Assembly (NCBI GenBank): GCA_934691725.1
Contig: CAKUTF010000016.1
Span: 1-55,025 of the forward strand
Source: an uncultured Fibrobacter sp.
GTDB lineage: Bacteria; Fibrobacterota; Fibrobacteria; Fibrobacterales; Fibrobacteraceae
DNA: 55,025 bases
Reading direction: 5' to 3'
Below are positions 25,697-33,752 of this stretch, one piece after another (position 1 is the first letter of the stretch; every line of letters begins with the position of its first letter). The translations under genes were made by a program, and so were the position numbers. The notes below the pieces were generated by a model that saw only the letters and a program-made list of their open reading frames with translations, searched no databases and had not been told where the DNA came from.

Positions 25697-26777
25697 TCTG
25701 CATTTCCAGAATCCCGAAGCGTTCCTGCTTCTTCTGCTCGTTCCGCTTCTCGTTCTCGACTGGTGGTACCGTTCGCGCAAGAGAAAGAGTACGATAAAAT
25801 TTCCCGCACTTGCGATTGCGAAGCGGGCTGCCAAAGGTTCAAAAATCCATGCGCGGTATATCGTGCCGACATTGCGGGTCGCAGCCTTGTGCGCCTTTGT
25901 CGTCGCTCTTGCCCGTCCGCAAAACGCGACCGAGGTGGAATACACTTCGACCGACGGCGTCGATATCATGCTTGCGCTAGACGTTTCCGGGTCGATGGGA
26001 ACTCTCGATATGCTGACGCGAACCGACCAGGCGAAGCTCGGCGTGATGAATGCGGAAAAGGTCTTGAAGAGCGGCAGGTTCTGGAACTATTCACGTCTAG
26101 GCTATGCGAAAAACGTGATGGCGGAATTTATCGGCAAGCGGGAAAGCGACCGGATCGGGCTTTCTGTCTTTGCCGGGCGTTCCTACACGCTCGTGCCGCT
26201 GACCCTCGATTACGGAGCGCTTCTCGAAATCCTTGCCGCGGTCGATGATTCTTCCGCTTCGGGGAACGGGACCGCGATTGGCGACGGGCTGATGACTTCC
26301 CTTGCGCGGCTCGAAAAGTCCGACGCGAAGTCGAAAGTCGTCGTGCTTCTCACGGACGGCATCGACAATGCGAGCCTCGTTCCGCCTCTCCATGCCGCGG
26401 AAGTTGCCAAGGCGCTCGGCGTCAAGGTTTATACGATTGGCGTCGGAAAACGTTCGGGAACTTTCCTTGGATTCCAGCAGAATCCGTGGACGGGCGAAAT
26501 TTCCTGGGCGGAGCAGCCGATTCCGCCGGAGAACAGCCTCGATGAAAAGACGCTTTCGCAAATCGCTTCGAGTACGGGCGGGCGCTTTTACCGGGCCGAA
26601 AGCAAGGCGGACCTAGAAAAAATCTATGCGGAAATCGACCAGCTGGAAAAAACGGAAATCCAGACGATTGCCTATGCGCGGTATTCGGAAAAGTTTTACC
26701 CGTGGCTTCTCGCCGGAGCGATTCTGATTCTTTTGGAACTGATTCTTTCGAATACACGGTTTGTGAGGATTCCATGA
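25683..26777 (+). CDS. batA: BatA, membrane-anchored von Willebrand A protein
   Basis: A 364-residue inner-membrane protein with N-terminal membrane helices (about 13-26 and 62-76), a central VWA domain and a C-terminal membrane helix (PWLLAGAILILLELIL). The metal-ion-dependent adhesion site is D100-x-S102-x-S104 (DVSGSM), with the later conserved Thr in GNGTAIGDG and Asp in VVLLTDGIDN. A segment after the MIDAS (about 106-135) is longer than in batB. AAGGAGG precedes the ATG at 25683. Bat proteins are linked to aerotolerance and envelope stress in Bacteroides and Leptospira; mechanism unknown. Confidence 0.9.
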   Translation: MDLGNLHFQNPEAFLLLLLVPLLVLDWWYRSRKRKSTIKFPALAIAKRAAKGSKIHARYIVPTLRVAALCAFVVALARPQNATEVEYTSTDGVDIMLALDVSGSMGTLDMLTRTDQAKLGVMNAEKVLKSGRFWNYSRLGYAKNVMAEFIGKRESDRIGLSVFAGRSYTLVPLTLDYGALLEILAAVDDSSASGNGTAIGDGLMTSLARLEKSDAKSKVVVLLTDGIDNASLVPPLHAAEVAKALGVKVYTIGVGKRSGTFLGFQQNPWTGEISWAEQPIPPENSLDEKTLSQIASSTGGRFYRAESKADLEKIYAEIDQLEKTEIQTIAYARYSEKFYPWLLAGAILILLELILSNTRFVRIP

Positions 26778-27802
26778 GATTTGCCGAACCGAATTTTCTG
26801 TGGTGCCTTTTTTCGCTACCGCTCTTTCTTTTGCTTTTTCTTTATGCCTATCGTCGGCGGAAAAAGCTCGCTTCGCGCTTTGCTTCGCTTTCGATGTTCC
26901 CGAAAATCGCGACTTCGCTTTCCGTGTGGCGGCGTGCGACGAAAACCTGCCTCTTGCTTTTGGGCATCGCCTTTTTGATCGTAGCGCTGGCGCGTCCGCA
27001 GTGGGGACGCTCGATGGAACACATCGAACGCAAAGGCCTCGATATCGTTCTCTTGCAGGACATCTCTCTTTCGATGCTCGCCGAAGACGTGAAGCCGAAC
27101 CGTCTCATCCGTTCGCGCCATGAAATTTCCGCTTTTCTGGACACGCTTTCCGGTGACCGGGTCGGGCTCGTGGCTTTTTCGGGAGAGGCGCAGACTCTTG
27201 TTCCGCTCACGCTCGATTACGGGACGGTGCAGATGATTTTGCAGAACCTAGAATCGGGCTGGCTTTATCCGGGAACAAACCTTGCCGCGGCGATCGACAA
27301 GGGGCTCCAGATGTTCCGGCGTTCCAAGGTGCCGTCCAAGTATGCGGTCATGGTGCTGATGAGCGACGGCGAAGAACAGGATGCCAAGGCGGTAGAAAAG
27401 GCGAAGGAAGCCGCCGACGCTGGGATCCGGATTTACACGGTCGGCATCGGGTCGAAGGAAGGCGTTCCCATTCCCGAACCTTCGAAAACGGGCGAAGTCG
27501 CTTACCACAAGGACCGCTTTGGAAACATCGTCACGACGCATTTGGAAGAAAAGACTTTGCAGGATATCGCAAGCGTTACCGGTGCGCGGTACTTCTACGC
27601 AAGCCCCGGCGAATTCCAGCTGCAGAAGGTCCTTTCGGAAATCGCTTCGATGGAAAAGCGCGATACGTCTTCGGACCAGATGGAAAGTTACAAGGACCGC
27701 TACCAGATTTTTTTAGCGATTGCCGCTCTATTGTTCCTTGCCGAGGCACTTCTTTCGGAACGCGGCAAGAAGCGTAAACAGGTCGCTGGGCGTTTTAGCT
27801 GA
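26774..27802 (+). CDS. batB: BatB, membrane-anchored von Willebrand A protein
   Basis: A 342-residue paralogue of BatA. Membrane helices are at about 10-26 and 57-73, with a third at the C terminus (FLAIAALLFLAEALL). The MIDAS is D96-x-S98-x-S100 (DISLSM), with PGTNLAAAID and MVLMSDGEEQD completing the metal site. The start at 26774 overlaps the batA stop by four bases (ATGA); the in-frame ATG at 26702 lies inside batA and was rejected. Confidence 0.9.
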   Translation: MRFAEPNFLWCLFSLPLFLLLFLYAYRRRKKLASRFASLSMFPKIATSLSVWRRATKTCLLLLGIAFLIVALARPQWGRSMEHIERKGLDIVLLQDISLSMLAEDVKPNRLIRSRHEISAFLDTLSGDRVGLVAFSGEAQTLVPLTLDYGTVQMILQNLESGWLYPGTNLAAAIDKGLQMFRRSKVPSKYAVMVLMSDGEEQDAKAVEKAKEAADAGIRIYTVGIGSKEGVPIPEPSKTGEVAYHKDRFGNIVTTHLEEKTLQDIASVTGARYFYASPGEFQLQKVLSEIASMEKRDTSSDQMESYKDRYQIFLAIAALLFLAEALLSERGKKRKQVAGRFS

Positions 27803-27821
27803 TGAAAAGGATTACGCACAA

Positions 27822-28550
27822 ATGAATAAAATTTTCATCGTTCCTCTCTTTTTTTGCGCGCTTGCGCTTGCCCGTCCGATAAACGACGGCAACGAGCTGT
27901 TCCGAAAAGGCGACTTTGCCGGCGCGCTCAAAAAATACGAAGAAGCCCGAAAGGACGAACCCGCCAATCCCCTGGTCTTTTACAACATCGGGACTTGCGC
28001 CTATAAGCTCGGCGATTACGAGACTGCCCGGAAGGAACTCGAAAGCGCCGTGCGGATGCCGGATTCCTCGCTCGCGTCGAAGGCCGCGTTCAACCTGGCG
28101 AACACGTTTTACCGAATCGGTGAAAAATCCTCGGAACCGTCGGAACGCATTTCCAAGTGGCGCGAAGCGGTCGGTTACTTGAAAAAGGCTGTCGATTTGA
28201 ACCCGGACTTTGAAAACGCCAAGCGAAACGTCGAAATTGTCCAGCGAAAACTCAAAGAGGAAATCGACCGGCAGAAGGAGCAAAACCAGAACAATCCGAA
28301 CAATCAACAGCAGCCCGAGCTTTCGGACGCAGCCAAGCAGGCTCTTGCCCGCGCACTCCAGATGTGCAAGGACGGCGCCTATTCGTCGGCGAAAAGCCTC
28401 CTCGAAAGCACGATGGCTTCGGATTCCACCGCGACAAGCCTCGGACCCTATATCCAGCGCATCGAGGACGTCATCGACATCAAGGCCGGACGTGCGCCCA
28501 AGAGTAAAATCGACCAGTCGAATGCGGACAACGATTTGGGGGTTATCTGA
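27822..28550 (+). CDS. Exported TPR protein of the Bat operon
   Basis: A 242-residue protein with a signal peptide (MNKIFIVPLFFCALALA) and several tetratricopeptide repeats (NELFRKGDFAGALKKYEEARK, FYNIGTCAYKLGDYETARKELESAV, AAFNLANTFYRIGE..., YLKKAVDLNPDFENAKRNVEIV). A Gln/Asn-rich linker and a helical C-terminal domain follow. It corresponds to the TPR members (BatC/BatE type) and probably scaffolds BatA/BatB in the periplasm. The start is the ATG at 27822, 19 bases after batB. Its stop overlaps the next ATG by one base (TGATG). Confidence 0.85.
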   Translation: MNKIFIVPLFFCALALARPINDGNELFRKGDFAGALKKYEEARKDEPANPLVFYNIGTCAYKLGDYETARKELESAVRMPDSSLASKAAFNLANTFYRIGEKSSEPSERISKWREAVGYLKKAVDLNPDFENAKRNVEIVQRKLKEEIDRQKEQNQNNPNNQQQPELSDAAKQALARALQMCKDGAYSSAKSLLESTMASDSTATSLGPYIQRIEDVIDIKAGRAPKSKIDQSNADNDLGVI

Positions 28551-29209
28551 TGAACAAGCTTTCTTTTGGAATCGCCGTTCTCTCGGCGGCGACATTCTCG
28601 TTTGCGGCAAAGGCCCCGAAGTCCGCGGACAAGTATTATGCGGACGCGGCTTTCCAGTATATCGAAAACCGTTTGCCGACTGCGGAAATCACATGCAAGG
28701 AAGGCTTGCAGTATTACCCGGACGATGCGAAGCTCCAGATGCTAGCGGACCGGATCGAAGAATCCAAGAACGAGCAGCAAAAGCAGAACCAGGAAAACAA
28801 TTCGAATCAAGACAAGCAAAACCAAGACCAGAACCAGGACCAAAATCCGGACAAAAATTCTTCCGAAAATTCGCAAAACGAAAATCAAGATCAGAGTCAA
28901 AATTCGGAAGGGCAGAGTTCCGCCGGCGAAAATTCGGCTGAATCCAGCAGCTCGCAAGGTTCCGAAAATTCCGACGCAAACGGTTCCGGGGAAGGCTCGA
29001 GTGATTCGCGGGGAAGTTCCGCAAGCGAACAGAACGCGCCCGAGGAAAGCTCCGGTTCAAATGGCGAAGGTGAAAACGAAGAAGTGCCGCCCGGTCAGAT
29101 GAGTCCGCAGGAAGCTTCGCAGTTGCTCAAGGATTTCGACGAGGAACACGGCGAACGGAAACCGTGGAAACCGGCGAAGGGAATGGCCCGGCCCGAAAAG
29201 GACTGGTGA
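28550..29209 (+). CDS. Exported protein with TPR-like start and low-complexity tail
   Basis: A 219-residue protein: signal peptide (MNKLSFGIAVLSAATFSFAA), one TPR-like unit (KYYADAAFQYIENRLPTAEITCKEG), then about 110 residues made largely of Gln, Asn, Ser, Glu and Asp (QNQDQNQDQNPDKNSS, SSGSNGEGENEE). It ends with a short conserved-looking segment (PGQMSPQEASQLLKDFDEE). It resembles BatC-type proteins, where an acidic disordered tail follows TPRs. It is the last gene of the Bat operon. The low-complexity part is prone to length change. Confidence 0.78.
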   Translation: MNKLSFGIAVLSAATFSFAAKAPKSADKYYADAAFQYIENRLPTAEITCKEGLQYYPDDAKLQMLADRIEESKNEQQKQNQENNSNQDKQNQDQNQDQNPDKNSSENSQNENQDQSQNSEGQSSAGENSAESSSSQGSENSDANGSGEGSSDSRGSSASEQNAPEESSGSNGEGENEEVPPGQMSPQEASQLLKDFDEEHGERKPWKPAKGMARPEKDW

Positions 29210-29227
29210 TTTCGTCCTTTTGAAAAA

Positions 29228-29911
29228 TTAAAATTCGTAGAAGACGCGCCCGCCGATTTCGAGGCTGTGGTGCCACAGCGTTTCGGAAAGGTCGCTGTAG
29301 CCCGCGGCATCGGTGCTCACGCTGCGGATGAACAGCGGACGGTAACGGATGGCAAAGTCAATGCCGAATGGGCGAATCTTGTAGCGCATGTTCGCGGAGA
29401 CGGCAAACGCGTTGGCGGCAAAGACGGCCGCTTCGCGGAATTCCTCGCCGTATTTATCCTCGCCGACCGCTGCGCTGTGCACGGAAAGCCTCGAAAAGGA
29501 ATACGAAAGTCCCGGCCCGATCTGGAAATCTTCGGGATAGAAAAAGTAATAGCGGTATTCCGCGGCGAACCGCCAATAGTTCGCATTGTTTCCCGTGTAA
29601 TATTCGGAGTCTTTTCCGTAGTTCACGTCGATGTTCCACATCCCGAAGGAAACGGCGACCGTATGCTGGTTAAAGTTCACGCCGATTTCCGCAAGCGGCA
29701 GCGGAAAGGACCCGATGGAGGGAACGAAGATTTTTTCCTTCTTGTCTCCGTCCGCGTTCAGTACGCTCTTGCCGTCCAGATCTCCCCCCAGGGAAAGGGA
29801 AGCGTCTAGTCCGAGCGAGACGAAATATGTCCGGTGCCAGATGACTTTTTCGTGGTTCTGGGCAAATAGCGGCACGCAAGCCAGAATGAAGATGGCGAGA
29901 AACTTTTTCAT
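29228..29911 (-). CDS. Outer-membrane beta-barrel protein
   Basis: A 227-residue protein with a signal peptide (MKKFLAIFILACVPLFAQ), alternating aromatic strands (YFVSLGLDASLSLGG, YWRFAAEYRYYFFYP, FQIGPGLSYSFSRLSV, YKIRPFGIDFAIRYRPLFI) and a terminal Phe (GGRVFYEF), the standard C-terminal insertion signal of outer-membrane barrels. About eight strands are expected; pore or enzyme function is unknown. Its ATG lies one base after the nadA stop, so it is co-transcribed with nadA without an obvious functional link. Confidence 0.8.
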   Translation of the reverse strand: MKKFLAIFILACVPLFAQNHEKVIWHRTYFVSLGLDASLSLGGDLDGKSVLNADGDKKEKIFVPSIGSFPLPLAEIGVNFNQHTVAVSFGMWNIDVNYGKDSEYYTGNNANYWRFAAEYRYYFFYPEDFQIGPGLSYSFSRLSVHSAAVGEDKYGEEFREAAVFAANAFAVSANMRYKIRPFGIDFAIRYRPLFIRSVSTDAAGYSDLSETLWHHSLEIGGRVFYEF

Positions 29912-29912
29912 A

Positions 29913-30929
29913 TTACATGGCTGCGTAGCGGAACATCTCGTCGATGCAATGTTTTGCGCGTTTCATCACGCTTTCGTCGAGTTCGACCTTTGCCGCCTTT
30001 TCCGGATGGCGCAGCGATTCGAGAATGTTTTCGAGCGAGTTGGACTTCATGTATTTGCACATGCTGCAGCTGCCGATGAAGCTCTTGCCGGGAAATTCGT
30101 ATTGCATCCGAGCGTTCAGTCCGCATTCCGTGAGAAGCAGAAACGGCGTATTTTCTGGCTGCTCCCTGATGTATTTGACCATCTGGCCCGTGCTACCCAC
30201 GTAGTCGCTGAGCAGGGCGACGCCCGGGTGGCATTCCGGGTGGCTTACGACGCGAAGTCCCGGATTCTGTTCGCGGAAGAACCGGATGAGGTCCGGGTCG
30301 TATTTTTCGTGGACGTAGCAGCAACCCGAGTGCAGAACGATTTTCTTGTGGATGCCCTTCTTGTCGAGAGCTTCCTGCAGGTTCTCTCCCATGAGGCGGT
30401 CCGGGACAAAAACGATTTTGTCGTTCGGGAGGCTCGAAACGATTTTGAAAACGTTGGAACTGGTGACGCAGACGTCGCATTCCGCTTTCACGTCAGCGGT
30501 CGTGTTGATGTAGCAGACGAACGTGTGGTCGGGGTATTTTGCGCGTAGGCTTTTGACTTCTGCGCCCGTGATGCTGTCGGCGAGGCTGCAACCGGAAAGC
30601 GGTCCCGGAATGAGAACCGTCTTGTCCGGGTTCAGGATCTTTGCCGTTTCACCCATAAAGCGAACCGCTGCGAAGACTATCATGTCGGCGTTCACCTTGG
30701 TAGCGTCCTGGCTGAGCTTGAAACTGTCCCCGTCGTAATCGGCGACGCCTAGAACGATTTCGGGCGCGACATAGCTGTGGGCGAGGATTACCGCGTTACG
30801 CTCTTTTTTGAGCTCGTTGATTTCGTTGATCGTCGGAATCAGCTTTTCGCAGTATTCGAGCGTGTAGCTGCAAAGCACGGCGCCCGGTTGGATTTTTTTC
30901 AGTCGGTCGAAAAGTTCTTGCGCAGTCAT
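29913..30929 (-). CDS. nadA: Quinolinate synthase NadA
   Basis: A 338-residue [4Fe-4S] enzyme that condenses iminoaspartate with dihydroxyacetone phosphate to quinolinate in de novo NAD synthesis. Cluster cysteines appear at C114 (LSGCSLAD), in the GCCYVHEKY block, and in GSCSMCKYMK (C288/C291). Other family blocks are NAVILAHSYVAPEI, VRFMGETAKILNPDKTVLIP, YINTTADVKAE and SHPECHPGV. Length is normal. No nadB or nadC is visible in the window. Confidence 0.95.
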   Translation of the reverse strand: MTAQELFDRLKKIQPGAVLCSYTLEYCEKLIPTINEINELKKERNAVILAHSYVAPEIVLGVADYDGDSFKLSQDATKVNADMIVFAAVRFMGETAKILNPDKTVLIPGPLSGCSLADSITGAEVKSLRAKYPDHTFVCYINTTADVKAECDVCVTSSNVFKIVSSLPNDKIVFVPDRLMGENLQEALDKKGIHKKIVLHSGCCYVHEKYDPDLIRFFREQNPGLRVVSHPECHPGVALLSDYVGSTGQMVKYIREQPENTPFLLLTECGLNARMQYEFPGKSFIGSCSMCKYMKSNSLENILESLRHPEKAAKVELDESVMKRAKHCIDEMFRYAAM

Positions 30930-30954
30930 AGTGATATAAATGTAGAAATTTTGG

Positions 30955-31500
30955 AGCGGTGGCCTGTCTAGGGATTAGGGAACAGGGATTAGGGATTAGT
31001 CCGCGGACGTCTAGGTTTTTGGGAAGTGGAGAGCGGGATACGGGATGAGGGAATTCGAAACGAACCGTTTCCAGCCCGTTGTCATTCCCGTGCACCGACA
31101 CGGGAATCTCTTTTCAGATAAGGGATTTGACAGGCTAGCGAGCTTGTCGAGCTATTCAGAACTTAGTTGAGAGAACTTAGAGCTTAGAATAGTGAACAGT
31201 GGTCAGTAATCAGTGGTCAGAGCCGCGGACATCTATGTTCAGGGACTAGGGAGTAGTCAGAGCTTAGTTAAGAGAGCTTAGAACTTAGGGTAGCGAACAT
31301 TTAAGTTCTTGAGATAATAGTCCGCGGACGTTTAAGCTTTTGGGAAGCGGTACGAGGGACACAGGATTTCGAAACGAGCCGTTTCTGCGCATTGTCATTC
31401 CCGTGCTCACTATGTTGTCATTTTCCGGCTTGACCGGGGAATCCCTTTTCAGAGATTACCGGATCAAGTCCGACAATGACATATTCAGACTCGGCGTGGC
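30955..31500. repeat. Mosaic repeat cluster upstream of nadA and the FRG operon
   Basis: Gene-free stretch between divergent genes. It has an AGGGATT/AGGGAAC tract with 7-base period (30971-30999), GGGATAC/GGGATGA units (31037-31053), an ACAGTGG/TCAGTAA tract (31195-31216), and CCGCGGACGTCTA words. Hairpins are at 31084-31107 (arms ATTCCCGTG / CACGGGAAT), 31420-31442 and 31455-31477. The GAAACGAACCGTTTC word also occurs at the left window edge. Confidence 0.85.
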
Positions 31501-31513
31501 CTTGGGGGTGGTT

Positions 31514-31567
31514 GCAAGGAAGGGGGACCTTGGCCTTTCGCAACTCGGAAAGGTCCCCCTACCTTGC
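31514..31567 (+). other. Long perfect-type hairpin upstream of FRG operon
   Basis: Arms GCAAGG-A-AGGGGGACCTT (31514-31531) and AAGGTCCCCCT-A-CCTTGC (31550-31567) form 17 base pairs with one A/A mismatch around an 18-base loop. No T-run follows directly, so it is not a standard terminator. It lies about 150 bases before the FRG gene. An exact -35-like TTGACA at 31625-31630 lies downstream of it, but only weak -10 candidates are seen. It might be an attenuator, a protein-binding site, or another repeat type. Confidence 0.7.
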
Positions 31568-31719
31568 CCCTCGCCGGGTAGGCGTATCCCAAATCACTTT
31601 TTTCGTTGAATTTTCAAAAATCTCTTGACAACGTTTTTTTTTGTTATGTTTAGAGCGTAAGCAAGTGGCAAGTCCGTTATCTTTTAAAAGATTGCCGACC
31701 CGCTTGCGAAGGATGAAAA

Positions 31720-32640
31720 ATGGAAGAGGTTCGTTCTGTCACCGAATATATCGAATGCTTGAAAGGCTACCAGCGAAGCGGCCTGTGCGGCCATCGCCCG
31801 GGAGTACGCTACTATTACCGCGGCGAATCCAGGGATTACGGGACGACAAGCGGCCAGGCGATGATCGGTCGCGAACATGAAAAGTGGCTTGAAGGGCACA
31901 ACGAAGCGAAACTTTTCCGGGAATGCGAGCGACGGCTGACGGACGAATTTCTGGACTGCAAATCGACCTTTGAAAAATTGGTGATGATGCAGCATTACGG
32001 CGTCCCGACTCGGATTCTCGACTTCTCGCTCGACCCTCTTGTCGCGCTCTTCTTTGCGCTCTACCTAGACCCCCGCGGTAAAAAGGACGACAGCGGTGAC
32101 GGCGTCGTTTTGGTTTATGAAGTCCCGGAAAGCAGCATCAAGAACTACCATTCCGATGCGGTGAGCGTCGTGTCGAACCTGGCGGTCTATTCGTATGACG
32201 ACTTGGACGTTGAAAAAATTTGCCGGGCACATGGAAAGGATCGGAAGGAGTTCAACAAGGACGATGCCGTGCAGCACTTGCTTCACGAAATCAAGGCGGA
32301 AAAGCCCCACTTTTTGGATTTGATAGTGCCGGAAGACTTGGAATCGGTCTTTTGTGTGCACCCGCTCCTCACGAATCCGCGGATCAAGGCGCAACAGGGG
32401 GCTTTCTTGCTCTTTGGGCTGAAAGGCGACCGGCACCATCTGGCGACGCTCGAAAGCAGCAAGCAGAAGGAAAAAATTCGGATGCGGAAAATTCGGATTC
32501 CGCAATCGGCGAAGGAAAATATCCGCGGGGAGCTGCAGCTGCTCGCCCGGACAGTCGATATAATTTACCCGGACTGGGGTGGCGTGAGCGATTACTTCGC
32601 TCGGTTCTACGGAAAAAGCGCTGACAAGTTTTACAAATAA
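31720..32640 (+). CDS. FRG-domain protein, head of a four-gene operon
   Basis: A 306-residue soluble protein with the FRG domain. Residues 31-37 read YYYRGES and 90-102 read MQHYGVPTRILDF, followed by DPLVALFFALYLDP; these are the diagnostic blocks. FRG domains occur in proteins of prophages, islands and presumed defence or toxin loci; their biochemical activity is not established in general. The C-terminal half (about 190-306) includes HPLLTNPRIKAQQGAFLLFGL, also usual for the family. The next three genes follow at 12-14-base gaps. Cytoplasmic location is inferred from the lack of a signal peptide. Confidence 0.85.
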   Translation: MEEVRSVTEYIECLKGYQRSGLCGHRPGVRYYYRGESRDYGTTSGQAMIGREHEKWLEGHNEAKLFRECERRLTDEFLDCKSTFEKLVMMQHYGVPTRILDFSLDPLVALFFALYLDPRGKKDDSGDGVVLVYEVPESSIKNYHSDAVSVVSNLAVYSYDDLDVEKICRAHGKDRKEFNKDDAVQHLLHEIKAEKPHFLDLIVPEDLESVFCVHPLLTNPRIKAQQGAFLLFGLKGDRHHLATLESSKQKEKIRMRKIRIPQSAKENIRGELQLLARTVDIIYPDWGGVSDYFARFYGKSADKFYK

Positions 32641-32652
32641 AGGAGAACGAAG

Positions 32653-33096
32653 ATGACGAAAAACAATACGACTCAAAATGTTCAAAATCAAAATACGGGC
32701 AATGAGGAATTGTACAGAATCGAATGCTATGTGGAAACGGTTTCGTCCGATGGGAACGTAACGGTTCGCGGCGTGGACGGATACCGGTTGGAAAAGAAAG
32801 AGGGTGAAAAGGAGAAAACATATAATGTGTTTTGGAAAGTTGAAGATGCTAAAAAAGGCGAGGCTGATGAAGCTTTGGTGAAAATTTTTCCGGCTGAGAA
32901 AACTTTGTCGTTTGACGAAAAACAATCTGATGATAAATCAAAGGGCAAAAAAGGCGAAATAGAAAAAGTCTTTGCCAAAGATCTCCAGTTTCTTTTGACC
33001 GCCAAGGCGAATCATTTGAAGGTTTCTTTGGATGTGGCTTTGGATAAAGCCGATGGAAAAGACAAGGTGTTGATACAAAAGATTTCTTTAATCTAA
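32653..33096 (+). CDS. Unknown cytoplasmic protein in FRG operon
   Basis: A 147-residue protein I do not recognise. After a polar N terminus (MTKNNTTQNVQNQNTGNEE) it has a beta-rich stretch (LYRIECYVETVSSDGNVTVRG), a Lys/Glu/Asp-rich middle (about 65-105) and a final hydrophobic strand set (LKVSLDVALDK...VLIQKISLI). There is no signal peptide or membrane helix. AAGGAG lies upstream of the ATG, and the gaps of 12 and 14 bases to its neighbours make it part of the FRG operon. It could be a partner or immunity-type protein of the FRG protein, which is speculation. Confidence 0.7.
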   Translation: MTKNNTTQNVQNQNTGNEELYRIECYVETVSSDGNVTVRGVDGYRLEKKEGEKEKTYNVFWKVEDAKKGEADEALVKIFPAEKTLSFDEKQSDDKSKGKKGEIEKVFAKDLQFLLTAKANHLKVSLDVALDKADGKDKVLIQKISLI

Positions 33097-33110
33097 GGGA
33101 GAGGTTTATC

Positions 33111-33740
33111 ATGAAAAATATTTTTTTATTGATTTTGCTGATATATTCTGTGGGCTTGGCGAAAACGCCGATGCAGTTGTTAAAAGATGGGGAATGTTAT
33201 TGGCCCAAACTTGGTGATGAACCACTTGTTAAAGGATGTCCGATTTATTGGACAAAAAAAAGTAAAGGATGCTCGGCAAAGTTTACCACAAAGAAAATTG
33301 ACGGAGAAGATGTCTTGCAAGTGAATTGGAATGCTGTAGAATTTACTAAAGATGGTAAAATAAAATATAATGGCAAAGTAAAGTTTGTGGTTGATGTTCT
33401 AAAAAGTGGAAAAGAAGGGCTTTTCCCTTATGAGGTGACTGTGAGTTGTAAAGGTCCAACATGCAAAAACCTTGAATCGTTAATTATTTCACAATTGCAA
33501 CTTATAGCGAGAGTTTTTGAAATTTATGATTTTTCAGGTGCTTTTGGTCTTTGGAATAGAACTTTTTCAATAGACATGGAAGAGGCTCTATACTATACAA
33601 ATCATGAGATCGTCAAGGAAACTTTTCAAAAACATTTAATAGAAGGGGCGATAAGAAGAAGTAATACGGTTTCTTTTGACGCAATGGAGCCGATACTATT
33701 TATTTATATGATGCAGGTATCAAGAATGGAATGTCCTTGA
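33111..33740 (+). CDS. Unknown secreted protein in FRG operon
   Basis: A 209-residue exported protein: signal peptide MKNIFLLILLIYSVGLA, then a mature part with six Cys (GECYW, KGCPIYW, KGCSAKF, VSCKGPTC, MECP) that could form disulfides. An aromatic beta-rich first half precedes a helical second half (SLIISQLQLIARVFEIYDF). The coding sequence is visibly A+T-richer than the housekeeping genes around it, with many AAA, TTT and TTA codons, which suggests acquisition. It lies 14 bases after the previous gene and 12 before the FISUMP lipoprotein. No family is recognised. Confidence 0.7.
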   Translation: MKNIFLLILLIYSVGLAKTPMQLLKDGECYWPKLGDEPLVKGCPIYWTKKSKGCSAKFTTKKIDGEDVLQVNWNAVEFTKDGKIKYNGKVKFVVDVLKSGKEGLFPYEVTVSCKGPTCKNLESLIISQLQLIARVFEIYDFSGAFGLWNRTFSIDMEEALYYTNHEIVKETFQKHLIEGAIRRSNTVSFDAMEPILFIYMMQVSRMECP

Positions 33741-33752
33741 GAGGGAAGTAGA

